Positions 13,002 to 19,246 of a stretch of 22,722 bases of DNA are shown in pieces (positions within the stretch are counted from its first letter, which is position 1; each line of letters begins with the position of its first letter). This DNA comes from a virus, in IMG/VR virus record IMGVR_UViG_3300006805_000178, positions 1 through 22,722 of that record; one strand, given 5' to 3'. The notes below the pieces were generated by a model. It saw nothing but the letters and a program-made list of their open reading frames with translations, was not told the DNA's origin and did no database searches. The position numbers were made by a program, and so were the translations under genes.

Positions 13002-13496
13002 CTACTCCGTTGGTGACTCTGATAATTCAAAATGATGCCCACAGTTTGGGCATGTTACCTCATGCGTTTTGTAATCATCTTTGTCAGCTTTATCATCATC
13101 ACCGCCGCCGGTAAATTTAAAGTCAGCGCCCCAATCCTGCAGCTCATCCATATCCCACTCATTGGCTAATATGTCGCTATCCCAATCACCGCTGTGGGCA
13201 TTGTCTTTAATGATAAACTCACGCTTTTTGGCATCAGTTAAACCTAGGACTTGCTTAACTCGCACATCCTCATATTGTAATTCCTCTAGCGCATAGGTGC
13301 GTTTGTCACCGGCTAGAATAAGCAGGTTTTCATCAACAACAATTTCCCTGATGTCTTTCATTTCAGGAAATTCTTGCAGAGATTTCACCAGCTCTTTATG
13401 CTTTTTTGATTTTATATAGCGAGGGTTTTTAGTGTTGTGTACTAGATTAGCTAGCTTTTCAACATAAATTTTTACCTCAAACTCTTGCTTGCCCAT
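13002..13496 (-). CDS. ParB/Srx-like N-terminal domain protein with C-terminal zinc-ribbon half
   Basis: A 164-residue protein. The ParB/sulfiredoxin-like fold shows NPR (24-26) and LAGDKRTYALEEL (61-73, the place of the GxxRxxAxxxL nucleotide-binding motif). Then comes DNAHSGDWDSDILANEWDMDELQDWG (98-123 region), a stretch I know mainly from phage proteins in which the ParB domain is followed by an adenine/cytosine DNA methyltransferase. Here no methyltransferase follows; an acidic linker leads to CPNCGHHF (149-156). The AAAGGAGGAGG site is very strong. It heads the ParB-TerS-TerL operon, consistent with a role near DNA packaging or DNA modification. Nuclease activity is possible but unproven. 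Confidence 0.75.
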   Translation of the reverse strand: MGKQEFEVKIYVEKLANLVHNTKNPRYIKSKKHKELVKSLQEFPEMKDIREIVVDENLLILAGDKRTYALEELQYEDVRVKQVLGLTDAKKREFIIKDNAHSGDWDSDILANEWDMDELQDWGADFKFTGGGDDDKADKDDYKTHEVTCPNCGHHFELSESPTE

Positions 13497-13519
13497 AATT
13501 CGCCTCCTCCTTTATTGAC

Positions 13520-13532
13520 CGGGTAGTACCCG
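13520..13532. promoter_or_regulatory. operator-like palindrome
   Basis: CGGGTAGTACCCG is a perfect 13-base palindrome around a central base, located between the start site and start codon of the ParB-TerS-TerL operon. It could bind a repressor (perhaps the ParB-like protein itself) or form a small hairpin in the leader. Confidence 0.4.
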
Positions 13533-13560
13533 TATGCGACTCTGGTTAGTTTGTGGTGTA

Positions 13561-13569
13561 ATTATAACA
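13561..13569 (-). promoter_or_regulatory. extended -10 promoter of the ParB-terminase operon
   Basis: TGTTATAAT on the minus strand (13569-13561), a perfect -10 with TG extension. A good -35 is not obvious. The start site would be near 13554, about 58 bases before the ATG. Confidence 0.6.
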
Positions 13570-13618
13570 TAAGGATTACTGTACAATATAAGTATTCAGA
13601 TTGGAGGTAAAACAACTA

Positions 13619-14038
13619 ATGGACCGTACACCAAAAAAGCCATGCAAGCATTGCGGCTTGATGGGTCACTTTGCATATGCTTGCTACCAAAACCCTAAGC
13701 GCGCACTAAAACAGCTCAAGCGCACTGAGCTAAAACGCTCTACCAAACCAATCAATAAAGTAGGTAAACAAACTAAGCAATGGCTGGTAACTCGCGCCTC
13801 ATGGATTAGGCATAACCCACCGCCTATTGAGGGCAAATATTGGATGTGCTACCTGCGTATACATCCTTGGTGTCCGGGGCGCATTGATGTGGCACACCTT
13901 ACCTTGGACCATGTTGTTAGCCGGTCACGCGACCCAAGCAAGCGGTTTAAAGCGGATAATCTCAAGCCTGCCTGCATATATTGCAATGGTGAAAAAGGCA
14001 GTAAATCACTTGACCAAGTTAAGCCTGATGCTGTATAA
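13619..14038 (+). CDS. HNH endonuclease with N-terminal zinc knuckle
   Basis: A 139-residue protein. The N-terminus has C9-x2-C12-x4-H17-x4-C22, an exact CCHC zinc-knuckle spacing better known from retroviral and RNA-binding proteins. A basic helix follows (RALKQLKRTELKRSTK). The C-terminal half is an HNH nuclease: C77 and C85, LDHVVSRSR (D97, H98), N114 in ADNLKP, then CIYC (C119, C122). HNH proteins next to terminase can help terminase cut DNA during packaging; others are homing enzymes. The frame opens at a TTG at 13601, but that lies within the TTGGAGG ribosome binding site, so the ATG at 13619 is the start. It is the only plus-strand gene in a minus-strand block. Confidence 0.82.
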   Translation: MDRTPKKPCKHCGLMGHFAYACYQNPKRALKQLKRTELKRSTKPINKVGKQTKQWLVTRASWIRHNPPPIEGKYWMCYLRIHPWCPGRIDVAHLTLDHVVSRSRDPSKRFKADNLKPACIYCNGEKGSKSLDQVKPDAV

Positions 14039-14075
14039 AATAGTTATTCAATAACAAAATAAATATTGACCAATA

Positions 14076-14107
14076 AAAAAGAGCGCTGTTGCGAGGGCGC
14101 TCTTTTT
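14076..14107. terminator. bidirectional intrinsic terminator
   Basis: AAAAAGAGCGC (14076-14086) pairs with GCGCTCTTTTT (14097-14107) around a ten-base loop, an 11-bp perfect stem counting the A/T flanks. It separates the convergent HNH (+) and holin (-) genes and serves both. Confidence 0.88.
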
Positions 14108-14113
14108 GGTTAC

Positions 14114-14380
14114 TTACTTAGTAAGTGGTGTGCTGGGTGTTGGTGTACTGCGTTTGCCAATGATACCAAGGGCAGACAAGCTACCCGATGTACCAAAGCC
14201 GGCAGCGATGCCAGAGACTAATGTAAGCCCCTCAACTCCGAACAGTCCGAATAGTCCACCAATGGCGGCGGCTGTGGCTACTGTTAGCGCTGTCCAATAA
14301 TCTTTTGCGCGTAAACGGTTTAAGAATTCCGTTACACCAGCAATGACTGCTGCCAGTAAAACATATTGGGTAATATCCAT
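14114..14380 (-). CDS. holin
   Basis: An 88-residue hydrophobic protein with three likely membrane helices: about 5-22 (YVLLAAVIAGVTEFLNRL), 29-49 (WTALTVATAAAIGGLFGLFG) and 51-72 (GLTLVSGIAAGFGTSGSLSALG), then a short polar tail. It lies directly downstream of the endolysin gene with AAGGAG eight bases before its ATG. Size, hydrophobicity and place match a phage holin, which opens the membrane at a set time so that the endolysin reaches the wall. Holins have no strict motif, so the call depends on context. Confidence 0.75.
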   Translation of the reverse strand: MDITQYVLLAAVIAGVTEFLNRLRAKDYWTALTVATAAAIGGLFGLFGVEGLTLVSGIAAGFGTSGSLSALGIIGKRSTPTPSTPLTK

Positions 14381-14395
14381 ATTAATACTCCTTAT

Positions 14396-15253
14396 TTACT
14401 TAGTTTTCCCTACGCTGTAAAGCCCATCAGCCAGAGGCGTGGCAACAGCGCCGGTGGTTTTGAGCTTATCAACTGCGGTTTTAATACTTGCTGGGCTTAC
14501 ATCTTGGATGCCTAGGTTTGCGCGGATTGCATCAATGGCTGGGTAGCAAAATGTATCACGCTCATTAACTAAGCCCTTAATTGTTTCGGCGCGGTTATTG
14601 TTATCAGTAATTACAGCGCGGATATAATTAACATATTCTTTATGAGGTGGCGCATTTCGCAATTCGTTATACACCTCATTGAAAGGTCTGCCAACATAAG
14701 TTTTTAGTTGCTCTTTAGTTGGACCAGTTCCAAATAGGTCAATAAAGAATGCTGTTACAAAGTTTTCGTCTGTCATCGGGATATTCCCTCCTTTTTCATT
14801 ATACGACTTTAATCTATAAATGTTAGGTACTGGACTGCGCCAGCTCTCATTTAAGCTGCCAGTGCGTGATGCATAAACATACGCCCCATCAACTAATTTG
14901 CGAGCAACACCGCCAACATTAACATTTTGCTCAAATGTTCTGTCATCACTAAGCACTACAGTAATATGCCCATAGATGCCAAACTTATACACAGCTATGT
15001 CACCGCGTTTGTGCTGGCTGTAAGGTACTTCAATGGCATGACCCTCAGCAACTAGCCTGTCACCTACATAACGCGCATCACCGCGCGCATTGAATGGATT
15101 AGGCACACTGGACATTTCAGCCATAAACCATTTAACCAGAGTCACACATTGCCCGGTTAAATTACCGTCAGCCGGTGTTTGATTGTTGGCAGTAAAGAAT
15201 ATGCCATTGCGCGTTGCTGCGTAGTCATCAGCGTTATTCGCTACTTGGCTCAT
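14396..15253 (-). CDS. CHAP-domain endolysin
   Basis: A 285-residue lysis enzyme without a signal peptide, so it needs the neighbouring holin. The N-terminal CHAP domain (about 8-140) has C36 in TGQCVTLVKWF and H96 in YGHITVVLS, with the KRGDIAVY motif between. A linker near 150 leads to a helical region DENFVTAFFIDLFGTGPTKEQLKTYVG that recalls the DUF4214-type FVxxxYxDLxGRxPD repeat, and a final helical part that may bind the wall. Start at ATG 15253 with AAGGTG six bases upstream; it overlaps the end of the 40-residue gene by 20 bases, a sign of coupled translation. Confidence 0.88.
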   Translation of the reverse strand: MSQVANNADDYAATRNGIFFTANNQTPADGNLTGQCVTLVKWFMAEMSSVPNPFNARGDARYVGDRLVAEGHAIEVPYSQHKRGDIAVYKFGIYGHITVVLSDDRTFEQNVNVGGVARKLVDGAYVYASRTGSLNESWRSPVPNIYRLKSYNEKGGNIPMTDENFVTAFFIDLFGTGPTKEQLKTYVGRPFNEVYNELRNAPPHKEYVNYIRAVITDNNNRAETIKGLVNERDTFCYPAIDAIRANLGIQDVSPASIKTAVDKLKTTGAVATPLADGLYSVGKTK

Positions 15254-15356
15254 ATATCACCTTACCCTGTTTAATAACATCATCCTCAAGCACTTCAATA
15301 GGTGGCGCTGGGCGGTCTGACTTTGGTTTTTCTGGTGGTGTAATGTCGTTTATCAT
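15234..15356 (-). CDS. 40-residue leader ORF of the lysis operon
   Basis: ATG at 15356 with TTGGAG seven bases upstream, ending at TAA 15234 inside the endolysin gene. The peptide is short, proline-rich and acidic (INDITPPEKPKSDRPAPPIEVLEDD). It may be a true small lysis or tail-related protein or a translated leader that sets endolysin expression by coupling. No homolog recognised. Confidence 0.55.
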   Translation of the reverse strand: MINDITPPEKPKSDRPAPPIEVLEDDVIKQGKVIYEPSSE

Positions 15357-15381
15357 GGTACTCCAATCCGTTTATGTTCTA

Positions 15382-15390
15382 ATTATAGCA
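15382..15390 (-). promoter_or_regulatory. extended -10 promoter of the lysis genes
   Basis: TGCTATAAT on the minus strand (15390-15382), beginning within two bases of the HNH stop codon and 25 bases before the ATG of the 40-residue gene. It would give the lysis cassette its own transcript besides read-through from the tail genes. No good -35. Confidence 0.6.
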
Positions 15391-15391
15391 T

Positions 15392-15706
15392 CTACCAAGG
15401 GTTTGATAGTGGTACAGGGTTTGTAATCACCTGCCCTGCGTAATCCTCAGCCATCTTAGCGCCCTTTTTACGGTTGCACCTATGATGTGTAAGTTGTAGG
15501 TTTTCTAAGGCATACAGTGACCCACCACGCGACCTAGGCACAATATGGTCTACCTCTACTGCAAATGGGGTATTCTTTGCAGCCTCTAGGTCAATAGGTC
15601 TGTGACATATCGCACACACAGCATCTAGGCTGGCTATGGCGCGCTTGCGAGCTGCCGCCCATTCAGTACCATTTAACTTTGGCTGCGCTGGTATATAGCC
15701 ATCCAT
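15392..15706 (-). CDS. HNH endonuclease
   Basis: A 104-residue classic phage HNH protein. It has the zinc pair C31/C34 (AVCAICHRPI), the core EVDHIVPRSRGG (D53, H54), N69 in ALENLQLTHHRCNRKKG and C77 with N78. It would bind and nick or cut double-stranded DNA. The gene follows the fibre gene with a 3-base gap and poor ribosome binding site. This is the second HNH nuclease in the window and it lacks the zinc knuckle. It may be a packaging helper or a mobile homing gene inserted between tail and lysis genes. Confidence 0.88.
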   Translation of the reverse strand: MDGYIPAQPKLNGTEWAAARKRAIASLDAVCAICHRPIDLEAAKNTPFAVEVDHIVPRSRGGSLYALENLQLTHHRCNRKKGAKMAEDYAGQVITNPVPLSNPW

Positions 15707-15709
15707 ATG

Positions 15710-16237
15710 CTATAGGTATTCAATTAGCGTAACATCAAAGGTGAATGCGCCAGTAGCTAATGTACCACCTGCATAGTTGTTACCAACTAGACCTGTAATA
15801 GATGTGGCAGATGTAAAACTTCCTACACCTACACCTACAAAGAAGTTACCGGGATAACCAGTACCGCGAATTTCAAGGCTTGAAATAAGGGTGTTAGTTA
15901 GATTGGTCATGCCTGTAGGTAAGGTGATAGCCGTAAAGCCAGCGCGGTCAGATGCGCCAATATTAAAAGTGGCTTGCGATACTGACTTTGTATAGACTTT
16001 GTACTTACCCATGTTTATAACGCGCCAGCCTGCGGCATCAGTAGTAACACGCGCCGCCATAGATGCTGCTGACCAATCAATCATGCCGCCAGTAATCCAA
16101 GCTGTTAGCGACTGTAGCCACTCTTTCATTTTGGTAAGCGTGATTTTTTTTGTGCTACCGGCGCTATCATCAACAATAGGGGCTGGGTCTGCTCCGTCTG
16201 CTGATGTCATTGCTGGTAGTGCGCTAATCTTTGGCAT
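15710..16237 (-). CDS. tail fibre or receptor-binding protein
   Basis: A 175-residue beta-rich protein. The N-terminus MPKISALPAMTSADGADPAP...STKKITLTKMKEWL is the attachment motif found in many phage fibre proteins (ISxLP, then TKKITLxxL). The C-terminal 110 residues are Gly/Thr-rich strands (SDRAGFTAITLPTGMTNL...ATGAFTFDVTLIEYL) suited to a trimeric tip. Downstream of the tail-associated protein gene, the usual place. An AAGGA site precedes the ATG, and a TATAAT (16262-16257) without good -35 lies upstream. It is short for a fibre, so it may be a tip or an adaptor. Confidence 0.7.
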   Translation of the reverse strand: MPKISALPAMTSADGADPAPIVDDSAGSTKKITLTKMKEWLQSLTAWITGGMIDWSAASMAARVTTDAAGWRVINMGKYKVYTKSVSQATFNIGASDRAGFTAITLPTGMTNLTNTLISSLEIRGTGYPGNFFVGVGVGSFTSATSITGLVGNNYAGGTLATGAFTFDVTLIEYL

Positions 16238-16256
16238 AGTTTAATTCCTTATGGTT

Positions 16257-16262
16257 ATTATA
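16257..16262 (-). promoter_or_regulatory. possible weak promoter before the fibre gene
   Basis: A perfect TATAAT on the minus strand between the tail-associated and fibre genes, without TG extension and without recognisable -35. The match is exact but could be chance in this AT-rich gap. Confidence 0.3.
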
Positions 16263-16264
16263 CC

Positions 16265-18448
16265 CTAACTTGGTGCTGATGGGTTAGCAATAGTCTGCTC
16301 ATTGGTCATTTCTCTGTTTAGGCGCTGCACCTCATCATTCATGCGAATTGGTAGCCTACCCAAAGTAAGATTAACAATGCCATCACTAAAATTAGGCTCT
16401 CGGCGCACAATCTGCAGCACCATATCATCAATAAAGTTGCCAAAGTTTTTAAAGCCTATGGTCTTGCCCGGCGTAAGCAGGGTAATATCAATGTGCTTAT
16501 TTAGAATGGTTAGTGTAGTCTCTTGTATTTCGCTTGAATTTTCCTCAATGAAAGTATCACCAATGGCATCTGCGGTAGCCGCAAGAGTTATACGGTTATC
16601 GGATTTTGTAGATGTCCTAATGCCATAGTTGCTGGCGCTTTGAGTATCAGTATAGTCGCGGTAAAGGTTTACGCCTGCAGTTGGACCACCAGAAAGCAGC
16701 AGGTAGTTTTTAACCTGTTCAATGCTCATGGCTAAGTTTAGCTCATTAATATGCCTACCACGCACTACTGTAAAATCTGCAGTTGTAGATATTTGCTTAA
16801 TGTCTATCTCAGCTTTGCCAAGGTCAATATAGTAATAGTAACCAGTAGGGCAAAGCTCTAGTATTTTTCTAAGGGCATCTAATATAGTAGCAACCACAAA
16901 AGTATAAGTGAGTGATAAGCCAGTAGCCTCAAAATCACCCTCTGTTATATAGCCACCGCGCGAGTTGTAATCAAGTAGAATGCCATGAGCCATATCTGCC
17001 ACAGGGTCATCAGTGCTGTAGGTTGTAGTCGTGGTAGGCGCGCCATATTTGGTAACAAACATTAAATCACCAGCCATAGAGCTATATGAGCCACCGCCTG
17101 AGCCGCCAGAATAACTTGACTCATACATTGCGCCGCCGGCATATACGCTACTTGTCCAGTAATACAAATCAAGAGATTGCCCCGGCTCTACACTAACTGT
17201 AAAAAAGTATTCTGTGCTTGGTGACACTGGTATGAGTTGTGGAAATTCAAATTGTATGTCATCCACCTCTGTCATGTTCATATCTCTTGTAACTGAGCCA
17301 AGGAAGTTGCCTATTGGACCATCATAGAGCGAAACGGTTACTCTTGCTGTACCAAAAATGACTATTACTATAGCCCCAATGTTTGTAACTGCACCACCAG
17401 TAGTAAATGTTTGCCCATAGCGTTGCCACTCACCATGAATGCCCTGAGACACAACAACATGCCCATTTTGGTTAGTTTGTGACTGGTCTACTGAATAAGA
17501 GAATGGATAGCCGCGAGTAATATAGTTGTTCAGGTCTAAACCATCGCTGTATACAGTCAGCTTAACGGTAGGGTCTGCGCCGCCATATTTAAATTCAACG
17601 CGATTTACCTGACCGCTAAATACCAGCTTGCCGTTAGGGTAATACTGGTTATACATCCAAACCTTTAGCCGGTTTGAATTCTTAAATATTGCATCATCTG
17701 GTGAGTCACCAGTAGTAACTAATAGCTCTGTAGAGGTGGTTAAAATTGGCAAATCACTCTCAGTTGTAATAACATCACCTGCCTCAGTGAGTAATGGGCT
17801 TACAGTCACTTCATTTTTTACGAATTTTCCGCAAGTAACTTGTATTGATGACCCGGCGCTATTTATATCCTGTGAAAAACCAAATTTGCTGGTCACTTTT
17901 GGCAGTAGCCCTAAATACCTGCCATCGCGTGAATACATTTTGTAGTCAAAGCGAGTAGGTACATCTGTTGGCACTGATGCCATTTCAATATGCCAGAATA
18001 CAGTTATAGACAGATAATCAATAGAGGCAATGCCATCACCGCCGGACACATCGCTTGCGCTAACAGCCACTGAAATACTTGCTATAGCAGCCGGGCTTAT
18101 GCTACTAGCGCCCCATAAATCAGTAGGACCGCCATAAACACCACTTAAAGCACCCAAGTCTTTGTAAGTTGTACCAGATATGTTTAGTGTTAAATCGCCA
18201 TAGCAGCCAGTCTGTGAGCCATCCACAAATACAGAGATACCATCAATGACTGCGCCATCTGGTAATTGCTGAAAGCCAAATGTAGAGCCAGTAATAAGTG
18301 AATGCTGACCGCCTGCAAATGCGCCCCAAGATGCAGAGCTACCATCATCTGCTGTTATACGGCTTGGGTTACTCCATGCACTTGCACCGCCAATAGCTGA
18401 TGATGCGCCAACTGTGGGTAATTTAGTGCTAGAGTAATTTTGCTCCAT
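16265..18448 (-). CDS. tail-associated (baseplate hub) protein with added beta domains
   Basis: A 727-residue structural protein. Residues 1-155 form a separate beta-sandwich (SAWSNPSRITADDG...ATIDGI-type IDGISVFVDG...SITVFW) seen as a module on various tail proteins. From M156 (MASVPTDVPTRFDYKMYSRDGRYLG) the hub-like part runs with GKLVFSGQVNRVEF and VKLTVYSDGLDLNNYITRG, is interrupted at about 327-470 by a Gly/Thr-rich beta domain resembling carbohydrate-binding modules, and continues with ALRKILELCPTGYYYYID and a C-terminal strand-rich end. It is expected at the tail tip, next to Dit, contacting the host surface. Start by AAAGGTGG upstream. Confidence 0.75.
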   Translation of the reverse strand: MEQNYSSTKLPTVGASSAIGGASAWSNPSRITADDGSSASWGAFAGGQHSLITGSTFGFQQLPDGAVIDGISVFVDGSQTGCYGDLTLNISGTTYKDLGALSGVYGGPTDLWGASSISPAAIASISVAVSASDVSGGDGIASIDYLSITVFWHIEMASVPTDVPTRFDYKMYSRDGRYLGLLPKVTSKFGFSQDINSAGSSIQVTCGKFVKNEVTVSPLLTEAGDVITTESDLPILTTSTELLVTTGDSPDDAIFKNSNRLKVWMYNQYYPNGKLVFSGQVNRVEFKYGGADPTVKLTVYSDGLDLNNYITRGYPFSYSVDQSQTNQNGHVVVSQGIHGEWQRYGQTFTTGGAVTNIGAIVIVIFGTARVTVSLYDGPIGNFLGSVTRDMNMTEVDDIQFEFPQLIPVSPSTEYFFTVSVEPGQSLDLYYWTSSVYAGGAMYESSYSGGSGGGSYSSMAGDLMFVTKYGAPTTTTTYSTDDPVADMAHGILLDYNSRGGYITEGDFEATGLSLTYTFVVATILDALRKILELCPTGYYYYIDLGKAEIDIKQISTTADFTVVRGRHINELNLAMSIEQVKNYLLLSGGPTAGVNLYRDYTDTQSASNYGIRTSTKSDNRITLAATADAIGDTFIEENSSEIQETTLTILNKHIDITLLTPGKTIGFKNFGNFIDDMVLQIVRREPNFSDGIVNLTLGRLPIRMNDEVQRLNREMTNEQTIANPSAPS

Positions 18449-18451
18449 AAC

Positions 18452-19246
18452 CTAAAGCCACCTTTTTGTATAGATTGCTGCCACATCCACTGTGCGAGTT
18501 GTAAAACCGTCTGTATAAGTAATTGAGTTAGCGCCCGGCTCTAGCTCTAAGAATGTGCCATAATAATCTACTTCATTACCATTAATGGTAACTATGCGCT
18601 CTACACAATCAATTACTATTACATCGCCGGCTGTTAGACCCAAGCCATAAATCATCAATTCTTGGTTGTTATTATCATTTGAGATTTGCACATAGTCACC
18701 TGCGCCAGTCAAAGCATCTATAGTGATTGTGATTACTGGTAGCTGTGAGGGTGCATTTCCGCCCACTGTAGGCGTTTCAGTAAAGGTAGCAGATGTAAAG
18801 TTATTCTTAATAGTCCATAGGTCTGTAGTGCTTGTATCAAGCCCAAATGGATTAGTGCAGGTAATAGGCACTTGGAATACGGCAATATATGCGTTTTGCC
18901 GGCGCTGTATTCTTGGTGTACCTGCAGTGGCAATATAGCGCCTAGTGCCTGCGCCATATGTAATATCTAGGTTTTTATCTTTGCCAGTAAAATAGCCCTT
19001 AAAAGTATCAATGCGGCTGTCTAGGTCTGCTTGGCTACTGCCCTTTATAACGCCAGCTAGAGCTATAGGCTTGCTTGGGTAGTTGATTGCCGGTATTGAG
19101 CTGCCATCAGCATCTGCCAAGCCAAAAAGCCCCATGACCATATCAGGACCATCAGTATGGTCAATGACATTGGTAATAATGCCAGTGTCTGTTGCCGGGC
19201 TATAGGTCTGCAAGTTATTAGTATTAAAAGTTAGTGCGCCATTCAT
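18452..19246 (-). CDS. distal tail protein (Dit-like)
   Basis: A 264-residue protein located between tape measure and tail-associated genes, the standard place of Dit. The N-terminal part has short strands with KPIALAGVIKGSSQADLDSRIDTFKGYF and ITYGAGTRRYIAT, typical of the Dit ring domain (the loop-strand before the LDxxIDxF helix). The C-terminal part (about 150-264) is beta-rich, with GDYVQISNDNNNQELMIYGL and ITINGNEV-like segments of the second, galectin-like domain. It forms the hexameric ring joining tail tube to tip. Overlaps the tape-measure gene by 4 bases (ATGA). Confidence 0.8.
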   Translation of the reverse strand: MNGALTFNTNNLQTYSPATDTGIITNVIDHTDGPDMVMGLFGLADADGSSIPAINYPSKPIALAGVIKGSSQADLDSRIDTFKGYFTGKDKNLDITYGAGTRRYIATAGTPRIQRRQNAYIAVFQVPITCTNPFGLDTSTTDLWTIKNNFTSATFTETPTVGGNAPSQLPVITITIDALTGAGDYVQISNDNNNQELMIYGLGLTAGDVIVIDCVERIVTINGNEVDYYGTFLELEPGANSITYTDGFTTRTVDVAAIYTKRWL

